A stretch of DNA of 64,000 nt from Avimonoglobus sp965151315 (GTDB lineage Bacteria; Bacillota; Clostridia; UBA1381): positions 12,782 through 76,781 of the forward strand of contig CBCTZG010000003.1 in the NCBI GenBank assembly GCA_965151315.1. The letters are read 5' to 3'. The notes beneath the pieces are model-generated. The model was given only the letters and a program-made list of their open reading frames with translations. It was not told the DNA's origin and made no database searches. Positions 43,842-52,484 of this stretch are shown piece after piece. Position 1 is the stretch's first letter; every line of letters begins with the position of its first letter. The translations under genes and the position numbers were made by a program.

Positions 43842-44567
43842 TTAAAGATTTTGTTCGATATAATGGTCGAGCAGTTCCATATACGTCTGGATCTGCTGAT
43901 CCGTTGACGCATATCCTTTTAAGATAAACGCGTGCCCGACCCCAGGCAGCAATCGAAATATACACTGGTTCCCCGCCGCCCGCATTTTTTCATAGAAGGC
44001 CTGGGACGTTTCCCACGGCACCACCGTGTCCGCGTCGCCATGGACAATCAAATATTTTGTTTTTGTCTTCCGCGCCTGATACAGCGGGGACGCCGCCGCC
44101 AGCCGATCCGGGCCGGCGATATAGGCCCATTTCGGATCTGTACAATCTGTCACCGGGTTGCACAGCACCGCAATATCCGCAAGCTCCGGCTGACCTAACG
44201 CCATCATAGCCGCCAGATGGCCGCCGGCGGAATCCCCTATCAGGATCAGCCGCTTGTACTCGGTCTTTTCCGCAATATACGAAAGGCCGTCATAGCAGTC
44301 CTGAATCTGATCAAACACAGAGGTTTCCGGCGTCAAATAGATCGACCGGTAGGAGATCACGGCACCGGTAAAGCCCTTTTGGGCATAGTACCGAGCCTGA
44401 TAATCCATCCAGCCGCCGTCCCACTCCTCATTCTTTTCCACCGCCGCCCAGCCGCCGCCGTGGATGCACAGCACCACGGTATCCGCGTTCCCGGTTTGTA
44501 CTGCCGGCGGATAGATCCGCACCGGAAGCCTTAGGCCCGCCACGGCTTTATAATAATCCTGCAGCAT
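43842..44567 (-). CDS. alpha/beta-hydrolase, carbohydrate-esterase-like
   Basis: 241 aa. Oxyanion motif HGGGW near residue 36, nucleophile elbow GDSAGGHLAAM near 117, Asp in HGDADTVVP near 175 and His in GVGHAF near 207. Layout of the BD-FAE/acetyl-esterase group; no signal peptide, so it acts on imported compounds. First gene of the leftward esterase-GH2-197aa-GH94 operon. ATG with GGAGG 7 nt upstream. Removal of acetyl or similar groups from oligosaccharides is a plausible inference. Confidence 0.85.
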   Translation of the reverse strand: MLQDYYKAVAGLRLPVRIYPPAVQTGNADTVVLCIHGGGWAAVEKNEEWDGGWMDYQARYYAQKGFTGAVISYRSIYLTPETSVFDQIQDCYDGLSYIAEKTEYKRLILIGDSAGGHLAAMMALGQPELADIAVLCNPVTDCTDPKWAYIAGPDRLAAASPLYQARKTKTKYLIVHGDADTVVPWETSQAFYEKMRAAGNQCIFRLLPGVGHAFILKGYASTDQQIQTYMELLDHYIEQNL

Positions 44568-44695
44568 TCGGCTCCCTCCCCAAAAAATTCTATATTGGCA
44601 TTATACCATATCTATCCGCCCCGCGCTATAGATTTTTTATTTTTCTTATACATTTTTTTATTATTTTTGAATGCCCCAGCTTACACATCAGACAG

Positions 44696-44739
44696 AAAAA
44701 ACTGTTCTCCCGCAAAAACGGCGAGAGAACAGTTTTTTA
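44696..44739. terminator. strong terminator at the end of the secreted-protein operon
   Basis: AAAAAACTGTTCTC / GAGAACAGTTTTTT stem of 14 bp with a short inner CCG/CGG pairing; symmetrical A/T runs make it work on both strands. It overlaps the stop codon of the SLH gene on the minus strand. Confidence 0.92.
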
Positions 44740-46497
44740 TGAAAGCTTTGTCATTACATTGTAAAGCATAACGGCAGCCTGCGCCCGTGTGGCGTTTTCC
44801 CGAGGGGCGAACCGGCCGTCGCCCACGCCGGATATAATACCTGCCGAATAGAAATAGGACACCGCGTCCTTCGCGTAATCACTGATTTCCGCCTGATCCA
44901 CAAAATCCAAGCTCTGGCCGGTTTCCTGGATTTGATATGCTCTGTATAGGATCACCGCCATATCTTGCCGGGTAATCTGGGCGTTGGGGTTAAAACGGTT
45001 TTCTTCGTCGCCCATGACCAGCCCGGCTTGCCGGGCTGTATTCACATACGGCGCAAACCAATCCTCGGAAGTTACATCGGCAAAGCCTGTGTCCCCGCTG
45101 ACAGGCTGCGCCCCAACAGCAGTGACAATCATTTTGGTAAACTCCGCTCTGGTCACCGGATCGTTGGGAAGAAACGCGCCTTCCGCTTTTCCGGCTACTA
45201 TATTTTGATCCGCCAGATATAGGATTGCCTCTTCCGCCCAGGCAGCCGCGCTCAAATCGTTGAATACGGTGTTTTCCGGCTGCTGCGGGTTTTCCGGCGG
45301 TGTCGTAATAATACCGACACCGGAGGAACCTTCTGTGCCCCAACTACCGCTGGTACCGCCAGAGCTGCCGCCATTCCCAGCTCCACCACTGCCGCCGCTG
45401 CCGCTGCCAGAGCCCAGCAGATCGCTGACAGCCTGGTCAAAAGCGGTAGTGACAGCGGCGTAGTCACTGTAGGACTTGCCGGCTACACGCTCATAGACCT
45501 GGCCCTGCTTTGTGGAGGAAAGCTGCTTAAACCTTGTCCGGTTCACCGGGAAAAGCGCCGGGAACTGGTCAATGATCTCCTTGGTTTCACTATAGTGGTT
45601 CTTCTCAATAATCGTCAATAAGGCGTCTGCATACAACGCACTTTTGACTGCCGTTATTGTGGTAAGCCCTGTCCGTTTCGCGATCCGGCCGGCAAACGCC
45701 GCTTCCGTTAGAATCTTCTCTACATATGGATACAGCGCTGCTTCGTCCTCCTGGGTGGCTGTATCGTCCGTATTCAACGCGTATTCGTCCCGATAGGCAT
45801 CCAGCCAGTTCTTTAGATCCTGTGTTGTTTGAATATCGTTATATTTGCCCACCGCAATACCTTCCGCAAAGGCTTTCCGGAATACCAGGGCCGCATCTTT
45901 AACCATCTCCCGGTTCGCATCTGTGTCAATATCGGCCGGGATACTGCACTTTTGGGCTGCCATCAGCCCGGAAAATACCGTCTTCCCCTCCGTGCCCAGG
46001 GCCAGCATATCTGCCTGTGAAACCCCCAGCGCATCCGCGTTATCTTGAATTGCGTTAAATACCGTGTTGGCGCTGCCGCTCTCAATGGCCGCGTTTACCT
46101 CCTGCATTGCCGCAAACAGCAAATCTACACCCGAATAAACAAAGGTCAGTGTAACTGGCTGCACGATTTCATATCCAGATATCTCTAATGTATACGCGCC
46201 GCTGTTGAAATTGATTCCAAAATATACCGGATCAAAGGTATAGTCCAGGGTCGTTTCGAAGTTATTTGCTTTTGCTGTGGTCTGCTGTCCCAGCAGAAAC
46301 TGACCATCCGGGCCGGTAATCTCCATGGTTAGGGGAACATTTCCCTTTTGGGCTGTCACCGTTCCGTTCACAATCAGCGCGTCCTGCAGCCCGTCATAAC
46401 GGTATTCAGCCGTCAAGGCGTTTCCCGCGGCAGATACGTTTACCAGCAGGCCGGAAAGCAAAGCAATAATCAAAAATATACTGCAAGTCCGTTTCAT
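44737..46497 (-). CDS. secreted SLH-domain surface protein, 586 aa
   Basis: Signal peptide (CSIFLIIALLSGLLVNVSA), an N-terminal beta-sandwich (about 25-125), a helical middle (about 130-370), a Gly/Ser-rich spacer (about 375-405), and three C-terminal SLH modules (about 420-585; each with a DPVTRAEFTKM/NAQITRQDMAVIL/NATRAQAAVML-type core). SLH modules fasten proteins to the cell-wall secondary polymer. The middle is not assigned. Last gene of the secreted-protein operon; GAGG lies 7 nt before the ATG, directly after a hairpin. Confidence 0.9.
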   Translation of the reverse strand: MKRTCSIFLIIALLSGLLVNVSAAGNALTAEYRYDGLQDALIVNGTVTAQKGNVPLTMEITGPDGQFLLGQQTTAKANNFETTLDYTFDPVYFGINFNSGAYTLEISGYEIVQPVTLTFVYSGVDLLFAAMQEVNAAIESGSANTVFNAIQDNADALGVSQADMLALGTEGKTVFSGLMAAQKCSIPADIDTDANREMVKDAALVFRKAFAEGIAVGKYNDIQTTQDLKNWLDAYRDEYALNTDDTATQEDEAALYPYVEKILTEAAFAGRIAKRTGLTTITAVKSALYADALLTIIEKNHYSETKEIIDQFPALFPVNRTRFKQLSSTKQGQVYERVAGKSYSDYAAVTTAFDQAVSDLLGSGSGSGGSGGAGNGGSSGGTSGSWGTEGSSGVGIITTPPENPQQPENTVFNDLSAAAWAEEAILYLADQNIVAGKAEGAFLPNDPVTRAEFTKMIVTAVGAQPVSGDTGFADVTSEDWFAPYVNTARQAGLVMGDEENRFNPNAQITRQDMAVILYRAYQIQETGQSLDFVDQAEISDYAKDAVSYFYSAGIISGVGDGRFAPRENATRAQAAVMLYNVMTKLS

Positions 46498-46508
46498 AAT
46501 ATCGCCTC

Positions 46509-46532
46509 AGCGTCCCCGAGAATGGGGACGCT
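46509..46532 (-). promoter_or_regulatory. intercistronic hairpin before the SLH gene
   Basis: AGCGTCCCC (46509-46517) pairs with GGGGACGCT (46524-46532), 9 bp with a 6-nt loop, no U-run. On the minus strand it ends 1 nt from the GAGG binding site of the 586-aa SLH gene, so it could tune translation or protect the upstream mRNA. Confidence 0.6.
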
Positions 46533-46554
46533 TTCTCCTTTCTTCATTCTGTTC

Positions 46555-49500
46555 CTATTTGTAAACGGCCACTGTCCGTGTGCTCCGGTCAGAGATATAA
46601 ACAAACACCCGGTCTCCCTTTTGAATTGACGCGTTGGATAATCCATCTTCAATACTGTTTCTGGACGAATTATATTTAATTACGTTGGCATTTTTTGTGT
46701 AGATATACTCAATATCGTCCTTTAAGGTGCTGCCGATGCTCACTTTTAAATACTCGCCGGTATTTTCCACAGCTGTAGCATATACCGCCCGGTATTTTTG
46801 TCCGCCGTCGCTCCATACCCGGGTAGATTCGCTGACCCTGGCCTTCACCACGACCTCCGTACCGCTTTCATTGATATACCGCAGCTCCGGTCTGCCGTCC
46901 CGCAGATACAGCAGATCCATGCTGGTAATCTCGCTTTTGCTGTTTGTACCGATCCGCAGGCAATCCCCGCGCTGGGCCTCATGTACAATGGCCCGCATAG
47001 CGTCGTTGCCCGCAAGCACATCCTCCCGGACCGGGTATTCTACCAGCTCGCTGCCGATAATCCCCGTTACATTATAGTAAATCTCGTTGTCATTATCTAC
47101 CATTTCATTGATATCATCCAGCACCATGGACTGGGCGCCATAGTCCAGCCCCCGGTTAATCCATACAAAAATATCGCAGGTTTCATTGTCGGGATTAAGC
47201 GTATAGACATCACCGGAGTTTCCACTGTCGCTGAGTCCGCCCTGGGAGAACGTATACTGATCCGGCGCCACGTCCGTCCATTTCGACAGGAGCCAGCCAT
47301 TGCTGGCAAAGGGGATCGTCCCTTTCCCTGTGCTGGAATTGATCAAAAGCCGCGTTCCGCTGCCATAGTTGTACGCTGTAGAAGCAAACAATTTTGTCAG
47401 CGTATCCCGCTGGCCGCCGGCGCCGGCAAGCTCCGTATCCAGCATAGTAATCCTGCCGCTCCCGTCAATTTGATACCGGACCGGCATATTCACCACCGCC
47501 GCCTTTAAATCCGCCAGGCTCTGGGCAATATCTAAACTTTCCTTCAGCCGTATACCGTCGATATACACCCTTTCCGCCATCGGATAACGAACCACCTCAT
47601 TGTCCGAGGTTAGGATCTTCACATAAGATGGCTCGCCGTTGTCCTCCAAATTCGGCGAAATCGCCAGCGCCATGCCAATCTTGTCTGTGTTGGACGCGGA
47701 AGCAGTATATGCAACCAGTTCATTGAACCCATTCACATAAAATGTCCCGCTGACGCCCGGGCCGATTTTGTGGGAAATTTCGGCCTGCCATGCCGCTTCA
47801 TAGTCTTCTGCCGGGCCGGTATAGCCTTCATCAAAATCAGCCTTTAAGTCTGCAAAAAATTCCGGGGAAACTGTATAGGTCACGCCACCGACTACGATCT
47901 CGTCCTCCGCCCTGGCGCTGATGCTGCCGCTGACGGCTATTCCGTCTACAATCAGCCGCACCATTTTTTTGCCGGTACTGTTCTTGCTCATGTACAGCAT
48001 AGCAACGTCATTGACCGCCAGCCGGGAATACGTAACCGGCTCGCCCTCCTTGATACAGTAGAAATCATATTCCTCAAACGCGTATTGGGTGTCGGTCAGC
48101 GCGTCGCTGATCATCTCGTTGTCCCTGTCTACCATGCCGATTTGAATATTGATATATTCGTCAATAAAAACAGTGTCTTTCCCTTTGCTGTTCTGGATAT
48201 AACGGATGCTTCCCCGCAACGGAAGCTGGCCGATAAATTCATCTAGCGCACCGTCTATGGCCACGCCGTTATACAGGATTGCCGTATCGCTGTCCAGGTT
48301 AATCCGTTTCCGGCTGCCTTCGCTGTCGCTGTAGGTAATCCGTTCTGTTGTGATTTCCTCAATATCGCAGTCCGCACTGGTTACCGTGGTAACCTCTGTG
48401 CTGATCCTAGGCATAATTGCCACAAGGGTTTTTTCATCGCCGTCATCCTCGGCATTATAATAAAAATCACATTCGTAGCCTAAAAGCGCTTTTGCGTCCG
48501 TTGCCCCTACATGGTAAACCTCGCCGTCGATTTCAACATGTTCAAAATTCAAACTGGATTCCGGAATACTCAGGGTCGTATTGTTCGTTGCGGTGACCTG
48601 TCCCCGGCCGGAATAAATATCCATAGTCTTGGACAGGATCCCCTTGATTTCCTTATACTGCACAGTCCCCTGCGCGCCGGAGATTGTATCCAGCTCTAAG
48701 TAATAGGCCTCAAACATGTTGCACATCAGCCGTGCCATTTCCCCGTTGCGCAGATACTCGCCGCTGTCCAATCCGCTGGACAGCCGCTGGTCGTTGGCAA
48801 ATTTCAGATATCCCGCCGGATACCCGCCGTTCATATCCGCCAGGTCGCCGTAGCCCAGCAGCTGGCAGATCATCACCATCGCGTCGCTTTTTGTAATGAA
48901 CTCCTCCGGATAGAAATACCCGTCGTTATAGCCTACAATGATCCCGCGCTCCGCCAGGGTATTGATAACCCCATAACATTCCATATCCGGCGTCACATCC
49001 GCAAAGGCCTGTTTCCCCTTTTTGTTGGGCTCAATATTCAAAACCTGAAACAGGATCTCGGAAAAATCCTTCCGCTTGATAAACATCTTGGGATAAAAAT
49101 AATCCCCCATATCCTCGTCCAGGAAACCCAGCTGATCCAGCGCGTTGATCTGCATCCGGTATTTGCTGTCCCGAATATCCAAAAACGCGTCACTGGATTC
49201 AAAAACCGTGTACAAATCCTCTCCTGTCAGCGGCTTATTAAATTTAATCATAAAAAAGTTTGCCGTCTGGCTGCCTGTTTTGATATACAGGGTATGTACG
49301 CCGGTGACCGGCGTGAGAATCGGCGCCGTATGGGTCAGGGCCGTATCAAAGCTGCTGGCCTGGTCTACCATGCTGGCTAAAAGCGGCCCTGTAGGGCTAT
49401 CGATCCGGATTTCCACGGTAGCTCCCGCGTATTCCGCCGGTACGCCGATTTCCAATTCCACCGAAGTGGGGGAAACCGTCCCAAAATTAATATTTTCATA

Positions 49501-49692
49501 GTAAAAATAATTGTTTGCTCCTGTGCTGCCCAAAAAACCGCCGGAAATATTATAGGTAGAAATATTCGAGCCGTCAAGCAGGGTTGTTGAAAAGCCGTCG
49601 TATGGGTCTTTGCTGGCCGCCCAGGCCGGTATCTCCATCCAGAGCGCCAGCACCGCGGCCAGCATCATCAGAGCGATTGACTTTTTCTTCAT
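46555..49692 (-). CDS. secreted CBM6-like and SLH protein with large unassigned C-terminus, 1045 aa
   Basis: Signal peptide (IALMMLAAVLALWMEIPAWA), a CBM6-like domain (about 25-155: YYENINFG near the start, TGVHTLYIKTG near the end), SLH modules in the middle (about 175-335: FLDIRDSKYRMQINALDQLGF, FADVTPDMECYGVINTLAERG, GYNDGYFYPEEFITKSDAMVM), then about 700 residues I cannot assign, beta-rich with repeated short IDG(V/I) segments. SLH in the middle rather than at an end is unusual. Start at the ATG 49692; its binding site is weak (GGTGAT). Confidence 0.85.
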   Translation of the reverse strand: MKKKSIALMMLAAVLALWMEIPAWAASKDPYDGFSTTLLDGSNISTYNISGGFLGSTGANNYFYYENINFGTVSPTSVELEIGVPAEYAGATVEIRIDSPTGPLLASMVDQASSFDTALTHTAPILTPVTGVHTLYIKTGSQTANFFMIKFNKPLTGEDLYTVFESSDAFLDIRDSKYRMQINALDQLGFLDEDMGDYFYPKMFIKRKDFSEILFQVLNIEPNKKGKQAFADVTPDMECYGVINTLAERGIIVGYNDGYFYPEEFITKSDAMVMICQLLGYGDLADMNGGYPAGYLKFANDQRLSSGLDSGEYLRNGEMARLMCNMFEAYYLELDTISGAQGTVQYKEIKGILSKTMDIYSGRGQVTATNNTTLSIPESSLNFEHVEIDGEVYHVGATDAKALLGYECDFYYNAEDDGDEKTLVAIMPRISTEVTTVTSADCDIEEITTERITYSDSEGSRKRINLDSDTAILYNGVAIDGALDEFIGQLPLRGSIRYIQNSKGKDTVFIDEYINIQIGMVDRDNEMISDALTDTQYAFEEYDFYCIKEGEPVTYSRLAVNDVAMLYMSKNSTGKKMVRLIVDGIAVSGSISARAEDEIVVGGVTYTVSPEFFADLKADFDEGYTGPAEDYEAAWQAEISHKIGPGVSGTFYVNGFNELVAYTASASNTDKIGMALAISPNLEDNGEPSYVKILTSDNEVVRYPMAERVYIDGIRLKESLDIAQSLADLKAAVVNMPVRYQIDGSGRITMLDTELAGAGGQRDTLTKLFASTAYNYGSGTRLLINSSTGKGTIPFASNGWLLSKWTDVAPDQYTFSQGGLSDSGNSGDVYTLNPDNETCDIFVWINRGLDYGAQSMVLDDINEMVDNDNEIYYNVTGIIGSELVEYPVREDVLAGNDAMRAIVHEAQRGDCLRIGTNSKSEITSMDLLYLRDGRPELRYINESGTEVVVKARVSESTRVWSDGGQKYRAVYATAVENTGEYLKVSIGSTLKDDIEYIYTKNANVIKYNSSRNSIEDGLSNASIQKGDRVFVYISDRSTRTVAVYK

Positions 49693-49711
49693 TACGCTAT
49701 CACCGTCTTTC

Positions 49712-50311
49712 CTATTCGAGTAAGATCTGTATATCACCAGCTTTGTCAAACGTGTAGCCAGTGGTATTTACCGTTACAAGCTTACAGCTATCTGCCTCCA
49801 AGTCAAATGGCTCCGAAAAAAATGTTTCCGCGCCAGCCCCAGTGCCGCAGACCGCCGTGCAGATCATGCCCCGCGCCGGCTGGCCCGTACTGTTTACAAC
49901 TTTAACGACCGCTGTAATATCGCTTTGCCCCACCAGGCTGTAAACCGGGATGCCGTCCTTTTCATACTGGACGCGGACCGCTGAAACTGTGTCCGGCTCA
50001 GGATCTGTTTCCAGCGTAATCCCTAAATTCTCCGCCGAAATCGCCAGGGAATTCCCCGCCGGGTCTTGCATTGTGCCTTCCAGCCTGTAGTTTTCTTTGT
50101 AAGAGCCCTTTGTATCCTTGATTACTAGTTCTATCCGATTATCCCCCGGGTAATAGACGGCGTCTTTGACCGACGCCGCCTTCCCGGTATCCATACCAAT
50201 CAGCCTAAAATTTTCCGGCAGCACCGAAACCGGGCTTGGAGCCGCCGCCGGCGTATATGTGATTATAAACCTGCCGGTCTTTTCCCCATTCGGGTCAAAG
50301 AGAACCTCCCG
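49712..50311 (-). pseudogene. displaced 3' part of the tandem-CBM6 gene (frameshift)
   Basis: This frame has no ATG start of its own, no signal peptide, and stays open upstream to about 50311, where it meets the end of the CBM6-repeat gene. Joined there, the reading becomes ...WDSLEGMAP then CREVLFDPNGEKTG..., the usual continuation of this C-terminal domain. The segment (about 200 residues) is a beta-sandwich ending FDKAGDIQILL. It is thus most likely the C-terminus of the protein at 50295-52454, separated by one base at a C4 run (50315-50318). Confidence 0.65.
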
Positions 50312-52454
50312 GCAGGGGAGCCATGCCTTCCAGAGAATCCCAAACCATGGCTTTGACCTTATAGCCGGTGGTGTCCTCGACGCCGTTTACCATCATCATC
50401 GCATAAAAATCTGCTTTTACAGCGCCGCTTTCAATAGATGCTTCCTCTTTTTCAACCTGTACCAGCCGGCCGGCGCCGTCATACAGTGCCAAAATAATTA
50501 CTGCCGTCTTATCCTCCAGCGTATTGTTTTCAACGCTGCAGTTGGCAAGGAGCAGCTGGGCATTCCCCTGGAGGACACCGTCCGTCAGCGCGACCGGTTT
50601 CTGGCTTGCATCGTTAGCGGCCATCGTTCCCCCGGTAACCTCCAAAACGCCGACCTTGGCCTGGAATTCAATCCCGACAAAATCGCAGGTGCCGGAATAT
50701 CCAAAGGTAACGTAAACGTCGTGGATACCGGAAACAGTCATGCCGCCCTCCAAAGCGTTGGGGCCGTCCGGCTGGATTATGCTGTACCCGCCGGTAGGCT
50801 TCGCCAGCTCATCATAAATCGGCATACCGCTCATCGTATCTAAATAAACCTTGATGGTTGTTTTGGTGAATTGATCGTTATTATCACCATCCATTTGCCG
50901 TTCCGGCGCGCCGTAATGCAGGGTCAGCTTTTCCGCCGGGAAATTCTCGCCAAAGTCTACATTTTTATATAAAACATATTTGCCAACGTTGGTGCTGCCC
51001 AGCTTGGTATGCGTCCCGCCGTTGTATTCAATCTGGTCGGGGGACAGATCCGTATCGTCCGCGTCCTCCCCGTACAGCGGGCCGGCATATGGATCCTTAA
51101 AGGAATTGGCAAACCGGATTTTGCTTACATTACCGGCCGCGGCTTTCCCTGTCTTAGTCTTAAATACCAGATAAATATCCTGTACGCCAGTCAGCTTTGC
51201 TTTTTCTTCTTCGTTCAGCTCCACCGTTTGGAAATTATATGTGTTAAAATCACCCGTGCTTTCAACAACCATCTCTGTTACCAGGTTGGCGTCTTCCATG
51301 CCGCCGGCGTACAGGCCGATGGTGCCGCCGGCATTGGTGTCGTCCACACCCTTGCAGACCATCCAGTATGCAGGCGCCTGATCCCCGAAATCCACATTTT
51401 GATATAAAACATATTTGCCGTTGCCTGTGCTGCCGATAATACCGTCCGCAGTAATATTCAGCCCTTCGCTGGCTTCATCCACGTTCGCGCCGGTCAGGTC
51501 TCCATATGGATCCTTATAGATAACTGTCTCCTGGTCGCTGAAGGTAATGCTCCGCAGATTGCCGGTTGTATCCCCCGTTGGTGCTAGGTAAACACTCCAG
51601 ATGCCGGTTAGCTGTTCCAGAATATCTGTAGTTTTAAATATGGTATACGCGTTCCAGTCGCTGCCCTTTGTGGGTATTTCTGCGAGCTTGATTCCATTTT
51701 CATTGATATCGTCTCTTCCTGTGGCTTCCCGGTTTTCCGGCATAACATATACGCCCAGCGTTCCACCGCCGCTAGTGGCAGCCTCCAGGATAATCTCTGT
51801 AATGGCCGTATCCCCAAAGTTCACATCGTTGATTTGAACATATTTAGAATTGTTATTGCCACCAATGTGGTCACTGTTCCGGGATGCGTTTGTGTAAGAG
51901 CATTTGGTTAAATCAATTTTTTCGTTAACCTTCCAGGCTGTTTCTGTACAATCTCCCAGTTCAAAATAGAAGCCGCCAAAATCACCAACTGTCGTGTTAT
52001 TAAATGTGACATAAATATCATGCTTGCCGCTCAGGGTGTTATATGCAATCCATTCAGAGCGAAATGTTTTAAGATATTCAGGTGAAAAGCCACCAGTATT
52101 GGTTGTTGTAATTTTGGCGATTAGCTTGCCGCTGTTTTCTACCGTCGAATAGCTGGTGGTGTCTGTGGGATCCGCCGTAATACTGAGCGTTCCGCCGGCA
52201 GCGCCGCAGGCGATTTCGGCGTACGCGGCTATAATCCGCTGGTTTTCCGTGGGACTTCCAAAGTCCACATCTTCATACACCAGAATCTTAGAAGTCGTAT
52301 TGCCGCCTTCCATACCTGCACTGCCGTCCACATGAGCCGGGATTTTCTGATAGGCGTCCCGGTTTGCCGCTGCCATAGCCGGCATCGCCGCGCTGGCCAC
52401 CAGCATACTCAAGGTTAGAAATACGTTCATCAGTCTTTTTGTTATTGTGCGCAT
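50295..52454 (-). CDS. secreted protein with four CBM6-like modules, truncated by frameshift
   Basis: 719 aa as it stands. Signal peptide (VFLTLSMLVASAAMPAMA) and four CBM6-like modules of about 130-150 residues (about 31-167, 175-315, 330-460, 475-620), each with a (V/N)xDFG core early and a TGxxDIYLVF-type strand late, joined by DPYxG linkers; then a further beta-sandwich (about 625-719) that stops abruptly as PLPGGSL. Probably binds a polysaccharide outside the cell. ATG at 52454 with AGGAGG 7 nt upstream. See the entry at 49712-50311 for the rest of the gene. Confidence 0.82.
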   Translation of the reverse strand: MRTITKRLMNVFLTLSMLVASAAMPAMAAANRDAYQKIPAHVDGSAGMEGGNTTSKILVYEDVDFGSPTENQRIIAAYAEIACGAAGGTLSITADPTDTTSYSTVENSGKLIAKITTTNTGGFSPEYLKTFRSEWIAYNTLSGKHDIYVTFNNTTVGDFGGFYFELGDCTETAWKVNEKIDLTKCSYTNASRNSDHIGGNNNSKYVQINDVNFGDTAITEIILEAATSGGGTLGVYVMPENREATGRDDINENGIKLAEIPTKGSDWNAYTIFKTTDILEQLTGIWSVYLAPTGDTTGNLRSITFSDQETVIYKDPYGDLTGANVDEASEGLNITADGIIGSTGNGKYVLYQNVDFGDQAPAYWMVCKGVDDTNAGGTIGLYAGGMEDANLVTEMVVESTGDFNTYNFQTVELNEEEKAKLTGVQDIYLVFKTKTGKAAAGNVSKIRFANSFKDPYAGPLYGEDADDTDLSPDQIEYNGGTHTKLGSTNVGKYVLYKNVDFGENFPAEKLTLHYGAPERQMDGDNNDQFTKTTIKVYLDTMSGMPIYDELAKPTGGYSIIQPDGPNALEGGMTVSGIHDVYVTFGYSGTCDFVGIEFQAKVGVLEVTGGTMAANDASQKPVALTDGVLQGNAQLLLANCSVENNTLEDKTAVIILALYDGAGRLVQVEKEEASIESGAVKADFYAMMMVNGVEDTTGYKVKAMVWDSLEGMAPLPGGSL

Positions 52455-52484
52455 TTTCGTTCCTCCTTAATCATATCTTAAATT

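Noticed and set aside
44600..44628. TATAAT upstream of the esterase gene as a promoter
   Set aside because: The -10 is good but the hexamer 17 nt upstream (TAGCGC) does not resemble -35, so I did not list it.
45260..45463. Proline-rich plus-strand frame
   Set aside because: Antisense shadow of the Gly/Ser-rich spacer of the SLH protein.
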